From: Myxococcales bacterium
GTDB lineage: Bacteria > Myxococcota > Polyangia > Polyangiales > Polyangiaceae
Direction of reading: 5' to 3'
Length of the DNA: 6,918 nt
NCBI GenBank assembly: GCA_020430865.1
Contig: JAGQIY010000170.1
Span: forward strand, 1 to 6,918
In this document: positions 1 through 6,681 of the stretch, piece by piece
How positions within the stretch are numbered: the stretch's first letter is position 1
Layout of the letters: each line of letters begins with the position of its first letter
The notes under the pieces: model-generated
What the model was told of the DNA's origin: nothing
The model's database searches: none
The model's input: the letters and a program-made list of their open reading frames with translations, nothing else
Position numbers and translations under genes: made by a program

Positions 1-2
1 CC

Positions 3-257
3 GTGAAGGAGCTCGTCCGCTACTTGCTCGACAACTTGCAATTGGATTTTCAGGGAGACATCACCATCGAGAAGATCCGGGAGTTTCTGCGGGAGGACGA
101 CAGCCGCGAAGCGCGCAAGCTGCTGAGCCGCCTGATCGAAGAGAAGGGCGCCGACGATCTGCTCCTGGCCCTGGCAGACGTGTTGCGGGAGAGCATCGAG
201 ACCGGTGTGACCGAGGACAAGGTCCGCGAGCAGCTGAACCTCTACGCGGAGGCCTGA
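3..257 (+). CDS. Small acidic helical protein of unknown function (possibly 5'-partial)
   Basis: I do not recognise this 84-residue product. It is rich in Glu, Asp, Leu and Arg, with no signal peptide, no membrane segment and no cysteines. Its heptad-like Leu/Ile spacing predicts an almost entirely alpha-helical cytoplasmic protein. The only visible start is GTG at position 3, two bases from the window edge, so a ribosome binding site cannot be judged and the gene may begin upstream. Codon use fits a real gene: third positions are mostly G or C. The stop at 255-257 is followed 26 bases later by the annotated start of the lipoprotein gene on the same strand, so the two may be cotranscribed. 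A GGAGG sits in its last codons (248-252). The frame is likely real; the function is unknown. Confidence 0.6.
   Translation: MKELVRYLLDNLQLDFQGDITIEKIREFLREDDSREARKLLSRLIEEKGADDLLLALADVLRESIETGVTEDKVREQLNLYAEA
248..252 (+). promoter_or_regulatory. Shine-Dalgarno-like GGAGG without a well-placed start codon
   Basis: GGAGG lies inside the last codons of the upstream small gene. The annotated TTG start of the lipoprotein (284) is 31 bases downstream, too far for normal use. A CTG in the lipoprotein frame at 254-256, overlapping the upstream TGA, is only 1 base away, which is too close. No ATG, GTG or TTG follows at the usual 5-10 base spacing. It may be chance in GC-rich DNA, or a sign that the lipoprotein start is misassigned. 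Confidence 0.25.
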
Positions 258-283
258 ACCGACTACTCGCGCCAGCGCGTCGC

Positions 284-1339
284 TTGAGCATCACCGCGCT
301 GGCCTCGTTCGCCCTCTTGGGCTGCGATCAAGGCGAGCCCACGCTCGACAAGAATCATGGGCCGCCACTCCACGTGGTGGCCACCTACCCGACTCCTGGG
401 CAAGGGACCGACTGCCAGAGCGCACCGGACTGCGAGGGCGTTCCCCTCAACACCGACATCGAGCTGCGCTTCGATCGCTTCCTCGATCCGTCCACCGCGA
501 TCCGCCAGAGCGTGCTCCTCTACAGCACGACGCCGGATGGCGCTGTCTTCCTGGAACCAGAGTACGACGTCGTAGAGCGCGTGGTCCGCTACCGCCTGTT
601 CGAAGACGGCCGCCTGGAGCCGAGCACGCTCTATACGTTCGAGCTCGTCGTTGCCTCCGAGGACGGCGCGAACGGCTTCAGGGCGTTCGACGGCGCTCCC
701 CTCGAAGCCTCCGGGGTGCCCTTGAAGTTCAACTTCTTCACGGGTACTGCCGACGAGTCCAGGCCAGCAGAGCCGAGCGTGCCGAGCTGCCAAGAGATCC
801 TGAACCTGTTCCGTGGGGATCGCGCGGGCTGCGGCAACTGCCATGTGAGCAGCCCTGAGGGACGGGGTGGCTGCGCCGCCGAAGAAGCGCCGGACCCGAG
901 CACCGGGGAGTGCGTCGGCGTCCCCCGCCAGGGTCTGGACTTGAGCAGCTCGAGCGGGGTCGAGCGCACGGCGTTGAACCAAGTCGCACACCAGACGGAG
1001 ATCGGCCCGCGTGCAGACTCCCCGCTGGAGAACCCGAAGCGAGTTGGCGTTCAGATGCCAATCATCGACCCCGCCCGCCCCGAAAACAGCTACATGATGT
1101 ACAAGCTGCTACGCAACGAGAGCAACTTCATCCAGGGCGCGGCGCCGGGCGCCAGCGTTCATCGAGTAGCGTTGCCGAGCGGAAAACTGGTCGCCGACGC
1201 AGCCGAGCGCGAGCGGCTGCGCGAGTGGTTCGTGCGCCTCGACGCGATGCCGGCTCAGGGCTTCTCCCTGGAGCTGAGCGAACTCAGGGCAATCCAAGCC
1301 TGGATCCGTGGTGGCGCCGACCTCGGCGCGTGCAAATAG
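284..1339 (+). CDS. Lipoprotein with Ig-like domain and single-heme cytochrome c-like domain
   Basis: This 351-residue product (counted from TTG 284) starts with a hydrophobic stretch ending in a lipobox, LLGC, with Cys14 as the likely lipidation site. Residues about 29-155 resemble a Big_5/SbsA-type Ig-like domain: a 'YPTPG' opening, 'VPLNTDIELRFDRFLDPS', and a beta-rich end at 'LKFNFFTG'. Residues about 168-350 form a cytochrome c-like region. CGNCH at 183-187 is a CXXCH heme c motif with His187 as proximal ligand, and the end carries a Met-Pro (322-323) then 'IQAWIRGGAD', the usual C-terminal helix of small c-type cytochromes. Met322 is a candidate axial ligand; Met258 is an alternative. 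Cys44/Cys50 and Cys197/Cys210 could form disulfides. The expected location is lipid-anchored in the periplasm or outer membrane, with an electron-transfer or structural role; no partner is encoded nearby. The start is doubtful: from TTG 284 the signal peptide has no basic n-region, while the frame stays open upstream through 'RLLAPARRL'. Confidence 0.8.
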   Translation: MSITALASFALLGCDQGEPTLDKNHGPPLHVVATYPTPGQGTDCQSAPDCEGVPLNTDIELRFDRFLDPSTAIRQSVLLYSTTPDGAVFLEPEYDVVERVVRYRLFEDGRLEPSTLYTFELVVASEDGANGFRAFDGAPLEASGVPLKFNFFTGTADESRPAEPSVPSCQEILNLFRGDRAGCGNCHVSSPEGRGGCAAEEAPDPSTGECVGVPRQGLDLSSSSGVERTALNQVAHQTEIGPRADSPLENPKRVGVQMPIIDPARPENSYMMYKLLRNESNFIQGAAPGASVHRVALPSGKLVADAAERERLREWFVRLDAMPAQGFSLELSELRAIQAWIRGGADLGACK

Positions 1340-1482
1340 GCGCGCTCAGTTCAGGCGCCGGGGAACCGTCGCCGCTTCAGACGCGAAGAGCCGCCTTGCT
1401 CGTCCCCTGGGAAGACACGACCCCCGGGCGTCCCTGCGCCAACGAAGTTGACATCAATCAGGATGCCTCCAACCATTATCAG
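1340..1482. other. Intergenic gap before the regulator gene
   Basis: These 143 bases separate the lipoprotein stop from the regulator ATG. A 5-bp GC stem can form between 1326-1330 and 1341-1345, but no T tract follows, so it is not a convincing terminator. TTGACA occurs at 1448-1453. The nearest -10-like hexamer, CATTAT at 1474-1479, is 20 bases away, which is too far, and would start transcripts at the ATG. I found no -24/-12 sigma-54 element. The reading frame of the regulator is open across this gap, so a longer N-terminus from TTG 1396 (GAAGAG 5 bases upstream) cannot be excluded. Confidence 0.5.
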
Positions 1483-4400
1483 ATGGCTGAGGACCGCACG
1501 AAGCCAACTCAGTTGGCGTCTCCGAATGCCTGGGAGCGGCTCGGCACGGCCGTGGCTGAGGGTAGCAGCGCCTGGCTCTTCCGCGCCTCGGGGACCGAGC
1601 TGGTCAAGCTCGCCAAGCCAAACCACGCGGAAACACTGACCAACGAAGCCCGGCACGCGCTGTTCACCCGCTGCGAGAGCCTGCCGGAGCTGCTCGGGTT
1701 CGGACAGCTCCCCGAGGCTGCGGCGCCCCGGCACGTCACGCCTGATGCAGCCGGCGTGTACAGCGTGTGGCGCTACCTCCCCGGTGCTGACGCAGCAGAG
1801 TGCGTGCTCCATGAGACAGCCTTGCTGAAGATCTTGCGTGACGTGAGCCGGGCGCTCGCGACCCTGCATGCACGGGGTCTCTGTCACGGCGACGTGAAAC
1901 CGGACAACCTGCGCTGGGATACGGAGAGTCAGAGCGCGTGGCTGCTGGATCTCGGGCTGGTTGCGCCGCTGAGCACCCGGATCCCCCGGGGGGCCACTCC
2001 GCGCTACCTCGATCCGAACCTGGTCGAAGGACGCAGCAGCAGCGGGCGCGACCGCGATCTCTACGCACTTGGCCTCACGCTGCTCGAGCTCGCACTGCCC
2101 GCCGCCAGGAGCCACCGCGCTCCGGCGGGACTCGCCACCGAGCTGCCTCGCTCGGGTCGGGAGGCTCAAGCCCTGGCGAGCGTCATCGATAACTTGCTGG
2201 CTCCCCGGAGTCAGCACCGACCGCCAGCGAGGTGGCTGTGGCGAGAAGCCTGTCATCTGCTTGGAGAGCCCGACCCCGCTCTCACCCCAGATCCATTCCG
2301 CGTGGAATCTAGCTACCTATGGGTGAGACGTGCAGAGCTGCTGGGCGCCGCGCACCCCGACACGCGCATTGACCTGGAAGGGGCGCCGCGAGAGTGGGTC
2401 GAGCGCTGCCTGGAGCTCGCGGTGCCCCTGGCCCCGCAGTGCTGCGAGTCCCCCGCCGAGGCTCGCCATGTTGGCCCGCTATCGCCCCGAGGGCGTCGAG
2501 CTTGGCTGGTCGAGTTGGTCGGAGCCGAGGCAGCCAATCTGCGCATCCCAGACGTCAGCGAGGCCGAGCTCGCTGCTCGTGTACTCGACCACTGCCAGAG
2601 CTTTCCCGCGATCATGCTTGGAGAGAGAGAGCTGCTCCGCGCGGACTCCCCAGAACGAGTGCCGCGTTCGCTCCAGACGCTCGGCCTCGCGCTGAGCAGG
2701 GAACCGAGCCTCGCATGTCTGTTCGCCGGCGTGGAGCTGGTGCACGAGGGGGACGCCGAGCCCGAGCTGCGAGTGGCCCTGGCAAGCGCACTTCGCCGCC
2801 GCGGTGAGTTCGCGACGGCGCTCTCGATCCTGAACACCGAGGCCGACCTGGACAGCCGCGCCGAGCACGCAGAGACCCTGCGACGCATGGGAGACTCGGC
2901 GGGCGCAAGCGCCATGGCTCGCGCAACCCTGAAGCAACTGCTGTCCTCGCCCCCAGATCAGGATCGAATCGCAGATCGTCTACGTGGTACGTTGGCACGT
3001 GCATCCCTCGAGCTCGGCGATGTCGATGCGGCGGAGGCAGCGCTTCGCTTCGATCCGCCGGGAATCAACGCCCTGGAGGCCAGAGTTCTACTCCGGCTCC
3101 GCAAGGCTGCGCTCGGACAGGCCTCACTCCAGCCAGTGGAGACCGATCTAGAGCTTGCGGAGGTGCTCGCTCACGGCGACGAGGAGCGGGCCCGCGCTCA
3201 GGGACTCCGCGGCTTCTTCGAACATCAACGGGGGAACGTGGAGCGTGCACTGAGAGCCTTCGAGCGCGCGGTCGAGCACTCGAGGCGCGCGGGAGCACCC
3301 ACGGAGGAGGCAACGTATCTGACGGGCGTCGCCGCCACGGCGACCGACTGCGGCAAGCTCGGGCGGGCGATCCAGGCGGCCGAGCGCGCCAGCCTGATGT
3401 TCGGCCACTTCTGCGAGCTGTCCCGGGCGGCGCGAGCCCAGCTGAATCTCGGAGCGGCGCTGCTGGCGACCGGCGCGTATGCACCCGCGGCAGATGCCTT
3501 CGACAGCGCGATCGATCTCGCGACTCGCAGCGGCGACCATGGCTGTCAGCGCGCGGCGACACTGAGCTCGATCGAGCTAGCGGTTTGCCGCGCGGATTCG
3601 AACCCAGAGCAGCTCCCCGCCCTCGCCGCGAGAGTGGCGGAGGTCAACCAGCGCTTCGTAGACGCATCGCCTGCCGAGCGCCTGCTGCTGGGAGCGCTAC
3701 GCCTGCAAGCCGACCAGGTCCATCGCGCTCACGCCGCGAGTCTGCCGGACGGTCAGGTCACCGCCAGCGAGCTCCCGGAGCTGGAACAGCTGGCTCGCGA
3801 CACGACACTCCCCGTCTCGTCGCGACTCGAGTGGTGGAAGGCACGCGCCCTGATGGCGCTGGACGGAGAGACTGGTCGCTTCGGGCGCCCCGACGCCGTG
3901 CTGCGCGAACTCGTCGCCCTGGCCGCAGAGCCCGCGCCGCTGATCAGTCGCGGCCCCGCGCTGGCTGCCGGGGCGGCCCTGGCCGCGTCCTTGCGCAGCG
4001 GGGACTTCGCGCGGCGGCTGGGGCGCGCCGCGGAGCACGCTGCTTCCCAGCTGCGACAAGAGGTCCCCGAGGAATATCGTCCACTGACGGACGAACTCCC
4101 GTGGGTGAAGCGCCTGACGTCGCTCTTCGATCTGGAGCTGGCCGGGCACGACGTGCTGGCCGGCGCCCAGCTACTCAAGCTGGAGCAGCTGGTCAGAGGT
4201 TTGGGGGTGAGGGGAAATCTGCGAGCGCTGCTGAACCAGGTGCTCGATGCCTTGGTGCTCTGGACCGGTGTGGAGCGCGGCCTGCTCCTGCTCAAGGCAC
4301 CCGGGAACAAGCTCAGAGTGCGCGCGGCTCGCAACCTCTCACGGGAGGACCTGTCGGCGCATCAGCGCCAGCTCTCGATGACCTTGGCCACCCGAGCCGT

Positions 4401-5688
4401 ATCCGCGAGGGAACCAGTCGTCGCGGTAGATGCCCTCGGGGAACTGCCTGAACTCACCGAGAGTGTTCATGCGCTGAACCTGCGCAGCGTGCTAGCCGTG
4501 CCCCTCGTCGCGCGGGGCGAGGTGCTCGGCGTGGTCTACCTGGACGACCGAGATCGCCGCGGCGCCTTCGGTGAGACTGAGCTGGCCTGGGTGCGATTGC
4601 TGAGCAGCGTGGCGTCCATCGCGATCGCCGAGGCGCGCGATCAGCTGCTACTGCGGCGCGCCGCGAGGCAGGCCGAGCGATCGAAGCGGCGCCTGGAGGC
4701 CACGTTGCAGGACGAGCGCAGAGAGCTGGTGCTGGCGAAGCGTCAGCTCGATTCAAGACCGCACCCGGAGATCGTCGGCGAGAGCCCGCAGATGGTGGAG
4801 CTGCTCCGGCTGATCGACAAAGTCGCCGAGACGTCGCTTCCCGTGCTGGTCTACGGCGAGAGCGGTACCGGAAAGGAGCTAGTGGCTCGCGCTGTGCATC
4901 GCGCGAGCGATCGGAGCAAGCGCGGGTTCGTTGCGGAGAACTGCGCTGCAGTGCCCGAGAGCTTGCTCGAGTCCACGCTGTTCGGCCACGTGAAGGGCGC
5001 CTTCACCGGCGCCGACAAGAACCGGGTCGGGCTCTTCGAGTTGGCAGATGGTGGCAGCCTCTTCCTCGACGAGATCGGCGAGATGAGCCTGGCGATGCAG
5101 GCCAAGCTACTGCGCGTGCTGGAGCGTGGAGAGATCCGGCCCGTCGGCGCAGCAAGCACGAGGCGGGTGGACGTCCGCATCATCGCCGCCACCCACCGCA
5201 ACCTGCCCGAGCTGGTCAAGCAAGGAAATTTCCGCGAGGATCTATTCTACCGCCTGGACGGCTTCTCACTGCAGGTGCCGGCTCTCCGGGAACGCCCCGG
5301 AGACGTGCGCCTCTTGTGCCACCACTTCCTCGCCCAGATGGCGGAGACGGCGCCGAAGCTCAGCGCAGCCGCCCTGCGGGTGCTCGAAGACTATTCCTGG
5401 CCGGGTAACGTGCGACAGCTGCAGAACGAGCTGCGTCGGGCCACAGTGCTCTGCGATGGCAGCTTGCGCCCCGAACACCTGAGCCCCGAGCTGCGCCGTG
5501 AAGCGCGCGAGGCGGAGGCAGGACTCGACCTGAAGCGCGCCCTCGAACTGCTCGAGCGACGCCTGGTGGGTGAAGCTCTGGAGCGCACGAGCGGCAATCA
5601 GACCCGCGCCGCGAAGCTGTTGGGCGTGTCTCGATTCGGCCTGCAGAAGATGATCAAGCGGCTGGAGATCGATGCGACCGGGAGCTGA
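1483..5688 (+). CDS. Ser/Thr kinase-TPR-GAF-sigma54 AAA+-Fis HTH hybrid transcriptional regulator
   Basis: This 1401-residue cytoplasmic regulator carries kinase and sigma-54 activator modules in one chain. Residues 17-262 are a protein-kinase-like domain: candidate ATP-binding Lys42, Glu55, catalytic HGD (His135-Asp137) with Lys139 and Asn142, DLG (Asp156), GATPRY (170-175), and Asp192 in DLYALG. Residues 263-430 match nothing I recognise. Residues 430-890 are Ala/Leu-rich helical repeats of TPR type, clearest at 577-710. Residues 900-1050 are a GAF domain, followed by a charged coiled coil (1052-1093). Residues 1095-1325 are the sigma-54 AAA+ domain: Walker A GESGTGKE (1125-1132), GAFTGA (1172-1177), Walker B LFLDE (1193-1197), sensor I near Thr1237, candidate arginine fingers Arg1251 and Arg1257, and WPGNVRQL from 1306. 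Residues 1357-1397 are a Fis-type HTH (HTH_8). Intact GAFTGA and Walker motifs indicate a working enhancer-binding protein that remodels sigma-54 RNA polymerase. There is no receiver domain, so kinase/TPR and GAF are the likely inputs. ATG 1483 sits just before the kinase fold but lacks a strong ribosome binding site. The same frame is open back to 910 only because it shadows the lipoprotein gene. Confidence 0.92.
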   Translation: MAEDRTKPTQLASPNAWERLGTAVAEGSSAWLFRASGTELVKLAKPNHAETLTNEARHALFTRCESLPELLGFGQLPEAAAPRHVTPDAAGVYSVWRYLPGADAAECVLHETALLKILRDVSRALATLHARGLCHGDVKPDNLRWDTESQSAWLLDLGLVAPLSTRIPRGATPRYLDPNLVEGRSSSGRDRDLYALGLTLLELALPAARSHRAPAGLATELPRSGREAQALASVIDNLLAPRSQHRPPARWLWREACHLLGEPDPALTPDPFRVESSYLWVRRAELLGAAHPDTRIDLEGAPREWVERCLELAVPLAPQCCESPAEARHVGPLSPRGRRAWLVELVGAEAANLRIPDVSEAELAARVLDHCQSFPAIMLGERELLRADSPERVPRSLQTLGLALSREPSLACLFAGVELVHEGDAEPELRVALASALRRRGEFATALSILNTEADLDSRAEHAETLRRMGDSAGASAMARATLKQLLSSPPDQDRIADRLRGTLARASLELGDVDAAEAALRFDPPGINALEARVLLRLRKAALGQASLQPVETDLELAEVLAHGDEERARAQGLRGFFEHQRGNVERALRAFERAVEHSRRAGAPTEEATYLTGVAATATDCGKLGRAIQAAERASLMFGHFCELSRAARAQLNLGAALLATGAYAPAADAFDSAIDLATRSGDHGCQRAATLSSIELAVCRADSNPEQLPALAARVAEVNQRFVDASPAERLLLGALRLQADQVHRAHAASLPDGQVTASELPELEQLARDTTLPVSSRLEWWKARALMALDGETGRFGRPDAVLRELVALAAEPAPLISRGPALAAGAALAASLRSGDFARRLGRAAEHAASQLRQEVPEEYRPLTDELPWVKRLTSLFDLELAGHDVLAGAQLLKLEQLVRGLGVRGNLRALLNQVLDALVLWTGVERGLLLLKAPGNKLRVRAARNLSREDLSAHQRQLSMTLATRAVSAREPVVAVDALGELPELTESVHALNLRSVLAVPLVARGEVLGVVYLDDRDRRGAFGETELAWVRLLSSVASIAIAEARDQLLLRRAARQAERSKRRLEATLQDERRELVLAKRQLDSRPHPEIVGESPQMVELLRLIDKVAETSLPVLVYGESGTGKELVARAVHRASDRSKRGFVAENCAAVPESLLESTLFGHVKGAFTGADKNRVGLFELADGGSLFLDEIGEMSLAMQAKLLRVLERGEIRPVGAASTRRVDVRIIAATHRNLPELVKQGNFREDLFYRLDGFSLQVPALRERPGDVRLLCHHFLAQMAETAPKLSAAALRVLEDYSWPGNVRQLQNELRRATVLCDGSLRPEHLSPELRREAREAEAGLDLKRALELLERRLVGEALERTSGNQTRAAKLLGVSRFGLQKMIKRLEIDATGS

Positions 5689-5690
5689 TC

Positions 5691-6542
5691 TCAGCCAGCC
5701 AGGAGCTTGGCTTGCTCCATCGTCAGGAACTGGCTGACCGCGGCTTCCAGGCGCGGTTCACCGGCAGACCAGCCAAGGTCACTGCGCAGCATGACGTAGA
5801 GTTCCCGTGCGGCACCGAGGGCCATGAAGCAGGAAGCGGCGCTTGGTTCGGGAACACAGCGGGTCAACGCTTCGAGGTACGCGGGCGCGCGAGTCTCGAC
5901 TCGACGAGTTCCTTGAACGGCGAGCCCCGTGTGCCCGCTCGCCATCAGCGCCATTGGAGCCAGCACTCGGCCGCGCAGGAACGCCAGGAGATCGAGACAC
6001 TCGAACACTTCACCCCGCGCCGCCTTGCTGCCTCCGTAGTGCAACCAGGTCCAGACCCTCGGTTCCGTCCAGTCACGCTGGGTACCAGGCAAGTCGATCT
6101 GAGGTGCGTCGAAGACGCCGCGGAGACTCGAGTCCTTGCAGAACAGAACCGCGCGGGGCTCCACTCGCTCTCCCGCCTCCACGGGCGTGACCAGCTTCAG
6201 GTCGACGTGCAGCAACGGCGGCTCGAACAAGCAGATGAGCAGGCGCGGCTCCCGCAGGTGATCGCCGCGAAACGCGCTGAGCGCACCCAGCTCCCGCGCG
6301 AGCCGCTCTCCCTCGAGCCACTCATCGCGCACCTCGGGGTCGCACACCACGGTCAGGTCGATGTCCGAGTAGGAGTCACTGCCTCCGTTGACCAGCGATC
6401 CTCCGAGCAGCACCGCGCGCGCGCCGTCGCGAGCATACAGCAGCGGCAGGACAGAGCGGACGAAACGGTCGTGGGCGGCGGGCCAGGCTCGCCTCAGCCG
6501 TCCGAAGGGATCGGATGCAACCCATGGGGCGTCGTCATCCAT
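5691..6542 (-). CDS. Nucleotidyltransferase-fold protein (minimal NTase / aminoglycoside adenylyltransferase-like)
   Basis: This 283-residue protein carries the signature of the DNA polymerase beta-like nucleotidyltransferase superfamily: GGS at 47-49, then Asp60 and Asp62 in 'SYSDIDLTVV', with a third candidate carboxylate, Asp114, in 'LLHVDLKLV'. These would bind the two metals and transfer an NMP. The C-terminal half (about 150-283) is helical, with Trp164 and Trp167 region residues and a 'LDLLAFLRGRVL' helix, as in substrate-binding domains of antibiotic or small-molecule NTases. There is no signal peptide or membrane segment, so it is cytosolic. The substrate cannot be told from sequence: aminoglycoside- or lincosamide-type modification, another small molecule, or a protein are all open. 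It is convergent with the regulator, stops 2 bases apart, and divergent from the methyltransferase. The ATG at 6542-6540 is the first of its frame; only a weak purine run (GGCAGAG on the minus strand) precedes it. No partner antitoxin such as a HEPN protein lies next to it. Confidence 0.82.
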   Translation of the reverse strand: MDDDAPWVASDPFGRLRRAWPAAHDRFVRSVLPLLYARDGARAVLLGGSLVNGGSDSYSDIDLTVVCDPEVRDEWLEGERLARELGALSAFRGDHLREPRLLICLFEPPLLHVDLKLVTPVEAGERVEPRAVLFCKDSSLRGVFDAPQIDLPGTQRDWTEPRVWTWLHYGGSKAARGEVFECLDLLAFLRGRVLAPMALMASGHTGLAVQGTRRVETRAPAYLEALTRCVPEPSAASCFMALGAARELYVMLRSDLGWSAGEPRLEAAVSQFLTMEQAKLLAG

Positions 6543-6681
6543 GGCTAGACTCTGCCAGGAACTTTACTCGCGATCGATAGCCCGCTAACTCCTCTCGGAT
6601 GCCGAGCCACCACGACGCCCCCTGTCCCAAGCGAGCCCCGGCGCTCAGCGACGCCCGTGCGCTCGTGGCCCGGGAGCGGTG
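6543..6681. other. Divergent intergenic region between NTase and methyltransferase genes
   Basis: These 139 bases must hold the start signals of both flanking genes unless either is in a larger unit. On the plus strand TTTACT (6563-6568) matches the -35 consensus at four of six positions, and TAACTC lies 17 bases downstream (6586-6591), but that -10 match is poor. On the minus strand no good pair was found. A GATC site is at 6572-6575 within the spacer of the plus-strand candidate. The region from about 6600 on is GC-rich without clear repeats or a strong hairpin. Confidence 0.35.
6672..6676 (+). promoter_or_regulatory. Ribosome binding site GGGAG of the methyltransferase gene
   Basis: GGGAG ends 5 bases before ATG 6682 and only 2 bases before the adjacent in-frame GTG at 6679. 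The spacing favours the ATG as the start. Confidence 0.5.

Noticed and set aside
263..991. 242-residue minus-strand open frame opposite the lipoprotein gene
   Set aside because: It has no motifs and overlaps a gene with a lipobox and CXXCH on the plus strand, so it is a GC-driven shadow frame.
1448..1479. TTGACA with CATTAT as a sigma-70 promoter for the regulator
   Set aside because: The spacing is 20 bases and the implied start would fall on the ATG. A lone TTGACA is weak evidence, so it is noted only in the intergenic entry.
910..1482. Open reading frame continuing upstream of the regulator from 910
   Set aside because: It overlaps the lipoprotein gene in another frame, and its translation is Arg/Pro-rich, low-complexity shadow sequence without kinase-like features. 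The regulator starts best at ATG 1483.
3585..4451. 288-residue plus-strand open frame inside the regulator gene
   Set aside because: Its translation is Arg/Ala/Pro/Gly-rich and it lies in an alternative frame within the TPR-GAF coding region.
5697..5712. Possible terminator hairpin after the regulator stop (AGCCA stem with 6-base loop)
   Set aside because: The stem is only 5 bp, no T tract follows, and it lies in the coding sequence of the convergent gene.
5712..6548. 278-residue plus-strand open frame opposite the nucleotidyltransferase
   Set aside because: It is the antisense shadow of a gene with clear NTase motifs. The GC-rich codon bias leaves complementary frames open, and the translation shows no recognisable motif.
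6543..6560. Sigma-54-like GG...GC pair on the minus strand just before the nucleotidyltransferase ATG
   Set aside because: The spacing between GG and GC is 9 rather than 10 bases, the TTGC part is absent, and it abuts the start codon.
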